A DNA stretch of 64,000 nucleotides from the NCBI GenBank assembly GCA_905339235.1, contig CAJPFG010000001.1, forward strand, positions 206,645-270,644, in the 5' to 3' direction. Made by a program: the position numbers and the translations under genes. Position 1 is the first letter of the stretch. The number at the start of each line of letters is the position of its first letter. The notes beneath the pieces were generated by a model, which was given only the letters and a program-made list of their open reading frames with translations, searched no databases and was not told where the DNA came from. This document shows, one piece after another, positions 42,453 to 50,730 of this stretch. The DNA is from Phycisphaerales bacterium (GTDB taxonomy: Bacteria; Planctomycetota; Phycisphaerae; Phycisphaerales; UBA1924).

Positions 42453-43607
42453 ATGCCCGCCCAACGTGACTACTACGAAGTCCTCGGGGTCGAAAAGACC
42501 GCAGACGCGGAGGAGATCAAGCGCGCCTACCGCCGCCTGGCGATGAAGTACCACCCGGACCGAAACCCGGGCGACGCCGAGGCCGAGGCCAGGTTCAAGG
42601 AAGCCGCCGCGGCCTACGAGGTCCTCGCCGACGTTCAGACCCGCCAACTCTACGACCAATACGGGCACGAGGGCCTCCACTCGCGCGGGGCTGCCGCCAC
42701 CCACGACTTCTCCCGCATGGATATCAACGACATCTTCTCGATGTTCGGCGATATCTTCGGCGCGGGGGTCGGCGGCGGTGGGGGGCGGAGCGGTCGGCGC
42801 GGCCCGGCACGCGGCTACGACCTCGAAACCGAAGTCACGATCACCCTCGACGATGTCCTCAAGGGCTGCGAGCGCGACGTCGAGTTCACGCGCCTGGACA
42901 TCTGCGACAAGTGCACAGGCACGGGCGCCAAGCCCGGCTCCAAGCCCGTGCAGTGCCCAACGTGCGGCGGGCAAGGCCGCGTCCAGCAATCCGGGCTGGG
43001 CGGCATGTTCCGCATGGTCACCAACTGCCCCGCCTGCGGCGGGCGCGGCCAGGTGATCCGCGAGTTCTGCGAAGGCTGCCGCGGCAAGGGCCGCGTTTCC
43101 CGAAAGCGCAAACTCACCGTCAACATCCCGGCGGGGATTCGCGAGGGCCAGGCCGTGCGCGTCCAAGGTGAGGGCGAGCCCCCGCCCCCGGAAGCCTCTC
43201 CCGCGGGCGAGGGCATCCGCGGCGATCTGCACGTGGCGGTGCGGGTGAAGGGGCACGATTTCTTCCACCGCGACGGCGATAACCTTCTGCTGGAAATGCC
43301 CATCAGTTTCACACAGGCCGCGCTCGGCGCCGATCTCGAGATCCCCACGCTCGACGGCGCGGCGAAACTCACGATTCCCAAGGGCACGCAGTTCGGCTCG
43401 GCGTTCCGAGTTTCGGGCAAGGGCCTTCCGAACCTGCGCAACGGGCGGCGGGGGGATCTGGTGGTCGGCGTGAAAGTGGAGATTCCAAGGCGGCTCTCGG
43501 CCAAGCAGGAGAAACTCCTCCGCGATTTCGCCGAGACCGAGGACAAGAGCGTGCTCCCCGAAAGCACGGGATTCTGGAAGAAGATGGCCGACCTGCTCGG
43601 CGGCTGA
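42453..43607 (+). CDS. dnaJ: Chaperone DnaJ
   Basis: 384 residues; Hsp40 co-chaperone of DnaK. Seen: a J domain at the N-terminus with YHPDRN (HPD motif), a short Gly/Phe-like linker (SMFGDIFGAGVGGGGG), four zinc-binding CxxCxGxG repeats (CDKCTGTG, CPTCGGQG, CPACGGRG, CEGCRGKG) and a beta-sandwich substrate domain. ATG at 42453 is favoured over a GTG 12 nt upstream because MPAQRDYYEVLGV is the usual beginning. Next to grpE but with no dnaK in the window. Confidence 0.96.
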   Translation: MPAQRDYYEVLGVEKTADAEEIKRAYRRLAMKYHPDRNPGDAEAEARFKEAAAAYEVLADVQTRQLYDQYGHEGLHSRGAAATHDFSRMDINDIFSMFGDIFGAGVGGGGGRSGRRGPARGYDLETEVTITLDDVLKGCERDVEFTRLDICDKCTGTGAKPGSKPVQCPTCGGQGRVQQSGLGGMFRMVTNCPACGGRGQVIREFCEGCRGKGRVSRKRKLTVNIPAGIREGQAVRVQGEGEPPPPEASPAGEGIRGDLHVAVRVKGHDFFHRDGDNLLLEMPISFTQAALGADLEIPTLDGAAKLTIPKGTQFGSAFRVSGKGLPNLRNGRRGDLVVGVKVEIPRRLSAKQEKLLRDFAETEDKSVLPESTGFWKKMADLLGG

Positions 43608-43629
43608 TCGTGGGCACGGAGTGACGGAC

Positions 43630-44184
43630 ATGGCCGAAGAACAATCCAAACCCAGGCCCGGAGACGAACAGGACGATCCTCGCGTCTGGGACGTTTCGGA
43701 CGCCGACGCCGGCGACACGTCCTCGGTCGAAGATCGCGTCGCGCAACTCCTCGCCGAACTCGAGGACGCCAAGGGCCGCACGCTCCGCATCATGGCGGAC
43801 TACAACAACTACCAGCGCCGCGCCCTCCAGAACGAGCGCCTCGCACGCTCCGACGGCACGGCCGACGTGGTCAAGAGCGTGGTGGGCGTCATCGACCACT
43901 TCGACATCGCCCTCAACGCGGATCTCAGCAAAGCCACGCCCGAGCAGATCGTTGACGGCGTCAAGGTCATTCGCGAGGAACTGCTCAAGGCCCTCGCCCA
44001 GCACGGCGTCGGCCTCATCAACCCCGCCAGGGGCGAACTCTTCCAGCCCGGCCGGCACGAGGCCGTCATGCAGATGAGCGCCGAGGGCGTTGACAGCGGC
44101 CACATCGTGCAGACGTTCCAGGCCGGCTACACCCTGGGAGCCGATCGCGTGCTGCGCCCCGCCAAGGTCGCGGTCGCGCCGTAG
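43630..44184 (+). CDS. grpE: Nucleotide exchange factor GrpE
   Basis: 184 residues; dimeric exchange factor for DnaK. Seen: a charged N-terminus, a long coiled coil ending in IMADYNNYQRRALQNE, the conserved VIDHFDIALN and VKVIREELLKALAQHGVG, and the beta domain with HEAVMQMSAEG and GYTLGADRVLRPAKVAVA. GGAG 8 nt upstream supports ATG at 43630 over a GTG at 43621. It is co-directional with dnaJ (gap 22 nt). Confidence 0.95.
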   Translation: MAEEQSKPRPGDEQDDPRVWDVSDADAGDTSSVEDRVAQLLAELEDAKGRTLRIMADYNNYQRRALQNERLARSDGTADVVKSVVGVIDHFDIALNADLSKATPEQIVDGVKVIREELLKALAQHGVGLINPARGELFQPGRHEAVMQMSAEGVDSGHIVQTFQAGYTLGADRVLRPAKVAVAP

Positions 44185-44194
44185 GAAACCCACC

Positions 44195-44530
44195 ATGCCG
44201 ACCTACGACTACCGATGCAAGGCCTGCAAGCGCGAGTTTGAGCAGTTCCAGTCCATCAAGGACAAGCCGCTGAAGAAGTGCCCCAAGTGCGGCAAGATCT
44301 CCCTCGAGCGCCTCATCGGCACCGGCGGGGCCATCCTGTTCAAGGGGTCGGGCTTCTACCAGACCGACTACCGCGGCGAGTCCTACAAAAAGGCCGCGGA
44401 GGCGGACAAGCCCAAGGCCGCCGCGGAATCGAAGGCGGATTCCAAGCCGGCGGAATCCAAGCCGTCCGCGCCGGCCAAGCCCCACGAAGCCAAGCCTCAT
44501 CACGAGAAGAAGCGATCCACGAAGCACTGA
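44195..44530 (+). CDS. FmdB-type zinc-ribbon protein
   Basis: 111 residues. Seen: MPTYDYRCKACKREFEQFQS followed by KKCPKCGK, the two-CxxC zinc ribbon of the FmdB family (small DNA-binding-like proteins of unknown exact role), GSGFYQTDYRG, then a long Lys/Ala/Pro/His-rich tail. It follows grpE after 10 nt and precedes acpS, so it probably belongs to the same operon. The role is not established; FmdB was named from a formamidase regulator. Confidence 0.85.
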   Translation: MPTYDYRCKACKREFEQFQSIKDKPLKKCPKCGKISLERLIGTGGAILFKGSGFYQTDYRGESYKKAAEADKPKAAAESKADSKPAESKPSAPAKPHEAKPHHEKKRSTKH

Positions 44531-44553
44531 CAGACGCCCGCGGTTGCATTTCC

Positions 44554-44949
44554 ATGCCCATCCTCGGCCACGGCATCGACTTGGTGGAAATCCGACGCGT
44601 CGGTGAGATCTTTGACCGCCACGGCGAGCGGTTCCTGATGCGGGTGTTCACCACGCTCGAGCAGGCTCATTCGCTCCCGGCGCGGCGTCGGGTTGAGCAT
44701 CTCGCGGGGCGCTTCGCCGCGAAGGAAGCGACGCTCAAGGCCCTGGGCACCGGCCTCTCGCACGGCATCGCCTGGACCGATATCGAGATCCGCGTGCTTC
44801 CCAGCGGGCAGCCCACGCTGCGACTCCACGGGCAGGCGGAATCCATCGCGCGGACGCTGGGCGTGCGCGAGTGGCACCTGTCGATCAGTCATTCGAGGGA
44901 CTACGCCATCGCATCGGTCATCGCGATGGGCGCCGAATCCGAGCCCTGA
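44554..44949 (+). CDS. acpS: Holo-[acyl-carrier-protein] synthase AcpS
   Basis: 131 residues; transfers 4'-phosphopantetheine from CoA to apo-ACP, needed for fatty-acid synthesis. Seen: HGIDLVEIRRV with the Mg-binding aspartate, GRFAAKEATLKALG with the second metal-binding glutamate, and LSISHSRDYAIA. Length is normal. It follows the zinc-ribbon gene after 23 nt and is convergent with the next gene; its stop lies 2 nt from that gene's stop. Confidence 0.95.
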   Translation: MPILGHGIDLVEIRRVGEIFDRHGERFLMRVFTTLEQAHSLPARRRVEHLAGRFAAKEATLKALGTGLSHGIAWTDIEIRVLPSGQPTLRLHGQAESIARTLGVREWHLSISHSRDYAIASVIAMGAESEP

Positions 44950-44951
44950 AC

Positions 44952-46010
44952 TTACTTGGTTTCGGTGTTCTTCGCCGCGTCCGCCGCCTTCTGCTCTTCG
45001 GCGCGCCGGGCCATCTCGGGCAGGAAGTCCTTCGCGTACCACTGCCGCCACGCGGGCACGTTCCAGCCCAGTCCCCTGGTCGATTGCCCGTACATCCGCG
45101 ACGTGAAATCAGTCAGCACGTTATAGATGTCCACGTGGTAAGTCACGACAACCGCGTCGAGCACCCGGAGAATGACGCCCTCGTTCACCACGCTCAGTTG
45201 CGGATCGAAGGCCACCGCGCTGGGGCCGACCACGGGCGTCAGGTCGCTCACAAACGCGGTCTGCGTGCCCACCATAATCCACGCGAGCGCCGAGTCAGGA
45301 TCGCGCGAGCCGATGCCGATCGACTGCGTCTGCGGGGTCTGGATCGGCTGACCCGTGATCAGTCGGGCGATCATCCACGGGATCGAGTCCATCATGTCGA
45401 TGCCCGCTCCCAGTCTCGCGGCGGACGTCACAACGTCGGTATCCTGCGACCTCAGCCCCTCGAACACCACGTACTTCACGGGGTTCGGCACGCCGCCGTG
45501 ATCGGCGACGAGTTTCTTGACGCGCTTGGTCGCGTCGTTCCGCAACTCCACATCCTTGTCGAAAACGCCCATCCACGCCAGCGCGGCTTCGCCCTCGGGC
45601 GTGCCGGAATCCTGGAAGTGGTCGAGCAGCGCGGTGCGCACATCGGCGCCTTCACGCTCGAAGAGCCGGATCATGCTCGAGAACAGCGAAGGCTCCGTGA
45701 ACTCACGGAGTTGCACGATGCCCTCCTGCCGGATCTGGACATTCTTAATCGTCCCGAAGTGCTTCGCGCGGATCTTTCGCAACGACTTCTCGGCCGCCAG
45801 CCGGGCCTTCTGCTGCTCGGCATACCGCTTCGCCGCAGGACTGTTCGCGTCGATCGCCAGCCGTTTCATCCACTCCGCGGCATCTTCGGCGCCGGTCTCG
45901 GTCGGCCCGGAGACCTGCACGGGTCCGCTGGTGGTGGTTTGCGCGATCGCCCCGGAAGCGGCGAACAGCGCGAGCACGAGGCACGAGCGCCCGAACGGGT
46001 GGTTCTTCAT
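44952..46010 (-). CDS. Exported protein with HEAT-like helical repeats
   Basis: 352 residues. Seen: a signal peptide (hydrophobic CLVLALFAASGAIAQ), a short Thr/Ser/Glu linker, a coiled region with AAKRYAEQQKARLAAEKSLRKI, then helical pairs such as ADVRTALLDHFQD ... EGEAALAWMGVFDKDVELRNDATKRVKKLVAD that resemble HEAT-like repeats, and a Trp-rich end. No family recognised; periplasmic scaffold is a guess. The start at 46010 has AGGA 8 nt upstream; an ATG 9 nt earlier (46019) is a less likely alternative. Confidence 0.6.
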   Translation of the reverse strand: MKNHPFGRSCLVLALFAASGAIAQTTTSGPVQVSGPTETGAEDAAEWMKRLAIDANSPAAKRYAEQQKARLAAEKSLRKIRAKHFGTIKNVQIRQEGIVQLREFTEPSLFSSMIRLFEREGADVRTALLDHFQDSGTPEGEAALAWMGVFDKDVELRNDATKRVKKLVADHGGVPNPVKYVVFEGLRSQDTDVVTSAARLGAGIDMMDSIPWMIARLITGQPIQTPQTQSIGIGSRDPDSALAWIMVGTQTAFVSDLTPVVGPSAVAFDPQLSVVNEGVILRVLDAVVVTYHVDIYNVLTDFTSRMYGQSTRGLGWNVPAWRQWYAKDFLPEMARRAEEQKAADAAKNTETK

Positions 46011-46106
46011 GGTCGGCATCCTGTAATTGACGCGCCGGCGGGCCGGCGGTTCCGGGCGGTCGGCGCTTGCCAACCACCTCTCCCTTGGGGCCGTTTGTTC
46101 GGCCTC

Positions 46107-46128
46107 TGGTATGTCACACTATACCACA
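46107..46128 (-). promoter_or_regulatory. Extended -10 inside a palindrome
   Basis: On the minus strand TGTGGTATAGT reads as an extended -10 (46118-46128). It overlaps a palindrome TGGTAT-N8-ATACCA (46107-46126), a likely operator. It would drive the exported protein gene that starts at 46010. The 103 bp between 46074 and 46177 hold no gene. Confidence 0.45.
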
Positions 46129-46176
46129 TCGGCCGCCGTCCGGTTGCTGCATCACCCAAAGCGCCCGCCGGCAGCC

Positions 46177-46980
46177 TCATTCCCCATCGGTGGTGGTCAC
46201 GAAAGCCCCCTTCCCGATGGCTTTCGCGACGCTGTCAGCGGTGGCCTTGGCGCCATAAAACCCCACCCGGACCGCATACAGCGTCTTGCCGGCCCGATCG
46301 CGGGTCGTGACGATGCGAGTCTCCCCACGAGCCTTGAGGGAGCCCGCCAGCGTCTCCGCGGTCCTTCGGGTCGCAAACGCTCCGGCTTGGACCGTGTACA
46401 CGCCCGAATGCGACCCCGAAGGCGTATGGCCGGCCAGGCGGTCGCCAATCGCAACCCGCAACTGCACGTCGGTCTCCACCTTTTCTCGTGCCCGCTGGTA
46501 CAAGGCCGTCGCCTCTTCGGTCTTCCCCTGTGCCTTCTTGGCGTCCCCGGCGTACATCAGCGCCCGGGCCGCGTCGTCGCCCGTTAGTTTGCCCGCGGCC
46601 TTCATGAAGTACTCGGCGGCCGAGCCGTGCGTCCCTTGCGCGGCCGCGAGCGATCCGAGCGTCGCGTTCGCCCTTCCGGCGATCCCCGGGTCCGGGTTGT
46701 CCACCAGCGGCAGCAGCCACCGATGGGCATCGCCCGCCTTCCCAAGCCGATACGCCGACAGTCCGGCGATGAGGGCCGCCCTGTCCCGGTGTGAGCCGCG
46801 CACCGATCCGGCGACTCCGCTGGCGGTCTCGTACGCCGCGGCGAACTGGCCCTGATTAAACAGGGCCATGTAGTCGTCCTTGGACCCGCCCTTAGGCGTC
46901 GAAGAGCAGGCTACGAGCAATGACAAGGTCGAAACCAGGAATCCGATGAGCAAGGGCAGCCGGGGGCGTCCGGTCTTCAT
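46177..46980 (-). CDS. Lipoprotein with TPR-like helices and SPOR domain
   Basis: 267 residues. Seen: lipobox LLVAC after a hydrophobic helix, TPR-like helical pairs (about 35-170; QFAAAYETASGVAG, GSLAAAQGTHGSAAEYFMKA, AGDAKKAQGKTEEATALYQRA) and a C-terminal SPOR domain (about 190-262; GVYTVQAGAFATRRTAETLA and YAVRVGFYGAKATADSVAKA). SPOR domains bind denuded peptidoglycan at septa, so this is probably an outer-membrane lipoprotein involved in cell-wall or division-site work. Confidence 0.82.
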   Translation of the reverse strand: MKTGRPRLPLLIGFLVSTLSLLVACSSTPKGGSKDDYMALFNQGQFAAAYETASGVAGSVRGSHRDRAALIAGLSAYRLGKAGDAHRWLLPLVDNPDPGIAGRANATLGSLAAAQGTHGSAAEYFMKAAGKLTGDDAARALMYAGDAKKAQGKTEEATALYQRAREKVETDVQLRVAIGDRLAGHTPSGSHSGVYTVQAGAFATRRTAETLAGSLKARGETRIVTTRDRAGKTLYAVRVGFYGAKATADSVAKAIGKGAFVTTTDGE

Positions 46981-47074
46981 GCGTCGCGACTCCACGATGC
47001 GCCGGCGGCCATGCCGACGCAGAGATCGGGTAGCATACACCCCTTCACCCGCACCAAGCGGAAGGACCCGCCGC

Positions 47075-48535
47075 GTGAGCATCCACTGGCCCATCATCCG
47101 TCAACTCGTCTTTCACCCGCTTCGCGCCTTTGTCGTTGACGACAAGCGCTCGTATCGGGGCGTTGACATCCTGGTGGCGTCCCTGCACGTCGCCGGGGCG
47201 ATCCGGGCACGATGCGAGTCCAAGACCGTCGGGCTGCTCCTGCCCACCAGCGGCGCGTTTCCCATCGCCGCCCTCGCCGGCTGGGGGATGGGCAAGGTCG
47301 TCGTGCCCCTTAACTACCTGCTCAAACGCGAGGAGTTGGAGTACGTCATCCGCGACTGCGGAACCGACACCATCGTCGCGGCCAGGGCCATGCTCGACTT
47401 CATGGGGTACCAGCCCCCGGTCAAGAACCTCATCCTGCTGGACGAGATCGAGTTCAAATCCGTTCCCGACCCCATCGTGCCCGTCGGGGTCTCCGATGAT
47501 GACCTGGGGGTGCTGCTCTACACGTCCGGAACAAGCGGGAAGCCCAAGGGGGTCATGCTCACCCACGCCAACATCATGGCGAACATCGCCCAGGTCCTCG
47601 CCTTCATCGACATCGGCCCCGGAGACATCATGCTCGGCGTGCTGCCGCAGTTCCATTCCTTCGGCATGACGGTGCTGACGCTGATGCCCCTCGCGGCCGG
47701 GCTGAAGTCGGTCTTCACCGCACGGTTCGTGCCCCACAAGATCGTCCGGCTGATCCGCGATCATCGCCCGACGGTGCTGGTGGCCATCCCGTCCATGTAC
47801 AACGCGCTGCTGAGCGTCAAGGACGCGGCGCCCGAGGACTTCAAGTCGCTGCGGTTCGTGGTCTCCGGCGGGGAGCCGCTGCCGGAATCCACGTTCGCTC
47901 GTTTCCGCGAACGGTTCGGCGTCACGATCAACGAAGGCTATGGCCTCACCGAAACCTCTCCCGTCACCAACTGGTGCCGCCCCGAGGAGTGGCGCCCGCA
48001 CTCCGTCGGCCCGCCCCTCCCCTTGATCGAGCAGCGCATCGTGGACCCGAGCGGGCGCGTGCTGGGCGCCAACCAGGACGGCGAGGTTCAGATGCGCGGC
48101 CCCAACGTCATGCAGGGCTACTACCGCCTCCCCGCCGAGACCGCCGCCGCGTTCACGGCCGACGGCTTCTTCAGGACCGGGGACATGGGCCGCCACGACA
48201 ACGACGGCCACCTCTACATCACCGGCCGGATCAAGGAAATGCTCATCATCGGCGGCGAAAATGTCTTCCCTCGCGAGATCGAGGAGGTCCTCAACCGGCA
48301 CCACAGCATCGCCGCCAGCGCCGTGGTCGGCAAGACCGATCCCATGCGAGGCGAACTCCCCGTCGCGTTCGTCGAACTCAAGGAGGGCGAGGCCTTCGAC
48401 GAGACCGCGCTGAAAAAATGGTGCCGCGACAGCCTCGCCGGCTACAAGGTGCCCGACACCATCACCCGCCTCGACTCCCTGCCCCGCAACCCCACCGGCA
48501 AGATCCTGCGAAAAGACCTGAAGAAACTGGTCTGA
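47075..48535 (+). CDS. Acyl-CoA synthetase / AMP-dependent ligase
   Basis: 486 residues; activates a fatty or aryl acid to its CoA thioester through an acyl-adenylate. Seen: the AMP-binding motif LLYTSGTSGKPKGVMLTHAN, the EGYGLTETSPV motif, FRTGDMGRHDNDGHLYITGRIKE with the hinge, GGENVFPREIEEVL and the C-terminal lysine in NPTGKILRKDL. Start at 47075 (GTG) has GGAAGGA 8 nt upstream; the in-frame extension to 46880 runs through the divergent promoter region and is unlikely. The N-terminal part is shorter than in FadD, close to that of long-chain or cyclohexane-carboxylate ligases. Confidence 0.9.
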   Translation: MSIHWPIIRQLVFHPLRAFVVDDKRSYRGVDILVASLHVAGAIRARCESKTVGLLLPTSGAFPIAALAGWGMGKVVVPLNYLLKREELEYVIRDCGTDTIVAARAMLDFMGYQPPVKNLILLDEIEFKSVPDPIVPVGVSDDDLGVLLYTSGTSGKPKGVMLTHANIMANIAQVLAFIDIGPGDIMLGVLPQFHSFGMTVLTLMPLAAGLKSVFTARFVPHKIVRLIRDHRPTVLVAIPSMYNALLSVKDAAPEDFKSLRFVVSGGEPLPESTFARFRERFGVTINEGYGLTETSPVTNWCRPEEWRPHSVGPPLPLIEQRIVDPSGRVLGANQDGEVQMRGPNVMQGYYRLPAETAAAFTADGFFRTGDMGRHDNDGHLYITGRIKEMLIIGGENVFPREIEEVLNRHHSIAASAVVGKTDPMRGELPVAFVELKEGEAFDETALKKWCRDSLAGYKVPDTITRLDSLPRNPTGKILRKDLKKLV

Positions 48536-48536
48536 C

Positions 48537-50672
48537 TTATTCGACGTTCAGCGAGGCGACGTACGCGGCGAGGTCCTGCTGCGCGGCCGTCAACCGCTCC
48601 TTCACCCCCGTCAGTTCTCCCGCGATCGCGTCCAGCCGCGTCTCCTGGTCGCTGAGTTTCTTCATGTACCGCGAATACAACTCGCTCGTGCGGTCCACGC
48701 TGCCGATGTTCTGCCGCACGCGGCTCTGGTCGGCGGTGATCTCGGACCGCTCTTTCTCAAGGCTGGCGATCGCCTGGTTCAGGTCGGCCACCGCGCCCTG
48801 CCGCTTGGCTACCTCGCGGACCGCTTCGATGACCTTCTCCGACACCTTCCCCTGCTTGCTGTATCCCACCAGCGTCTTCACGTCGAAGTAAGTGACCTCA
48901 AAACTCTGGCGATCGATGCGCTGCTGCGCAACGTCAACAGCCTTCTTCCCGCCCTTGGGAATCTCACACTGGAACCGAACCGCCGTGTCGGTCTTCTCGA
49001 CCGGCTTGGCGTCGCCGATAAACTCCCACGCGTCGCTCCGCGGATGCTCGATCAGGATCGTGCGCTCCCGCGCCAGGTCCTTGTTCTCGAACGAGTACGT
49101 CGTCGTTGTCTGCTGGAGCATCGTCTGCTCCAGCATCCCCTTCACGATCCTGAACTTCTGGACGGTGTTGGCTCCGGTTGTCTTGGTGTCCGCCGCTACT
49201 TCGAGATCAAGCGAGTACGCCAGCAGGCGCTTGTCGCCCTTGGGCACGTACATGATCTGCGCATCCCCCGCGTACGTGCCGTTGTCGTACACCGCGATCG
49301 GCCCGGGCATGAGCGGCACGTCCGACGAGTTGGTTATCTCCACGCCCCGCATCGGGTGTTCCCGATTGTCGCCGGGTGTGTAGATGCTCACGCGCCGGCC
49401 ATCGATGCTCGTGTTGACGATCGGGATCATCGCGGAACGCTGGCGCTCCACTGTGACAGGATGATCCACCTCGAACTGAAAGACTTCGCCCGATTCGATG
49501 CCACGCGCCCGGGCGGGCGCGGCCCCTTCGGCGAGCGCACTGGCGTCGAAGCGCAGCCGCGCACCCGTTTCGGCGGGAGCAGGAGCCGCCGGCGCCTGGT
49601 CCGCCCACGAGCGATTCCTTCGTTCTCCGACGCTCTTGGAGACGTCGACGTCCTCGCCCGCACTCACCAGGTCAGAGTCCGCGCGGCCTCCCCTGTAGAC
49701 CCTCGCAACCACGCCCGATTCCGTCGGCACCGGCAACTCCGGCCGCGTCATGAAGAGCGGCTCGTACAGGTCCATCCGAAAACTCACCGGCCGCCCCGAT
49801 ACCAGCGCCAGTGTGGCGTCTTTCCAGTCGTCGTCGGTCGTGTTCTCCACAATCGCCCAGCCATGCATCTGCATGCCCTGCTTGCCCGAGCCGCCGCCCT
49901 CGGGCAGAACCAACCGGTACGTCGCCTTCCACACCGGCGACTCCTGCACATACGCCAGCGCGATCTCGCGCGTCCCTTCGCCGGAGCACTGGATATCCAC
50001 CGTCTTCGTCCGATCCGCCCGGTATTCCGCGATCGCCGCGAGCGCCTTGGCGAGTTCCTCCGCCAGAGCCTTGTCGAGAATCTCAAACCCAGTCGCGTCG
50101 GTCAGGTTGACCGACCGCACACCCTGCGGCGTAAGCAGGTTGATCCAGGGCAGGTCGTGCCGCGCGGGCGGCCCGTCCTTCCCGCCCGTCACGATGGTGG
50201 GGCGGTCCTCGACGTTCAGCACCGTGCCCGAGAACTCGCCCTGCGACGTGATGATCCTGACCGGCGAGCCCCGCAGCCGTGCCAGGATCTCGCCCGCCTT
50301 TGGGTTGTCGGAGATGTCCACACCGAACGACGCCAGTCGTTTCGCGAGCGGTTCTTTCGATGCGTACGCGATGCCGTCGATCCGACCCTTCCCCTTCGAC
50401 AGGTCCACCGCCACCATCGACTTCAGGATGTCGTTGATCTGCTCGGTCTTGAACCGCAACTGAATCGTTGCATCGCCGTTCACCTCGCCCTGCCGCTGGA
50501 ACGACCCGACTCCCGACCGATACAGCGTGATCCGCTTGATCGGCAGCGAATCGGGCGCCAGCCCCGCCGTCGCGGCCTGCGCGGCGGGGGCCTGCCCGCC
50601 CGCGGGTCCCTGCGCGATCGCCGAAACTCCCATCGTCAGCCCCGCGATCACTGCCAGAACGGTCGGATTCAT
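48537..50672 (-). CDS. DUF4139-type exported protein, copy A
   Basis: 711 residues. Seen: a signal peptide (TVLAVIAGLTMGVSAIAQ), a conserved ITLYRSGVGSFQR opening, a DUF4139-like beta-rich core (WKATYRLVLPEGGG, WAIVENTTDDDW ... LVSGRPVSFRMDLYEPLF, EITNSSDVPLMPGPIAVYD), and a C-terminal coiled coil ending in YVASLNVE. GGGGAG 6 nt upstream supports the start. The next gene on the same strand is a close paralogue. The biological role of this family is unknown; export and the coiled coil suggest envelope assembly. Convergent with the acyl-CoA synthetase. Confidence 0.75.
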   Translation of the reverse strand: MNPTVLAVIAGLTMGVSAIAQGPAGGQAPAAQAATAGLAPDSLPIKRITLYRSGVGSFQRQGEVNGDATIQLRFKTEQINDILKSMVAVDLSKGKGRIDGIAYASKEPLAKRLASFGVDISDNPKAGEILARLRGSPVRIITSQGEFSGTVLNVEDRPTIVTGGKDGPPARHDLPWINLLTPQGVRSVNLTDATGFEILDKALAEELAKALAAIAEYRADRTKTVDIQCSGEGTREIALAYVQESPVWKATYRLVLPEGGGSGKQGMQMHGWAIVENTTDDDWKDATLALVSGRPVSFRMDLYEPLFMTRPELPVPTESGVVARVYRGGRADSDLVSAGEDVDVSKSVGERRNRSWADQAPAAPAPAETGARLRFDASALAEGAAPARARGIESGEVFQFEVDHPVTVERQRSAMIPIVNTSIDGRRVSIYTPGDNREHPMRGVEITNSSDVPLMPGPIAVYDNGTYAGDAQIMYVPKGDKRLLAYSLDLEVAADTKTTGANTVQKFRIVKGMLEQTMLQQTTTTYSFENKDLARERTILIEHPRSDAWEFIGDAKPVEKTDTAVRFQCEIPKGGKKAVDVAQQRIDRQSFEVTYFDVKTLVGYSKQGKVSEKVIEAVREVAKRQGAVADLNQAIASLEKERSEITADQSRVRQNIGSVDRTSELYSRYMKKLSDQETRLDAIAGELTGVKERLTAAQQDLAAYVASLNVE

Positions 50673-50730
50673 GCCAACTCCCCTATGCAATCGCGGCTCC
50701 GGATGTCTCCGCGCCGCGCGTGTGCTCGAT

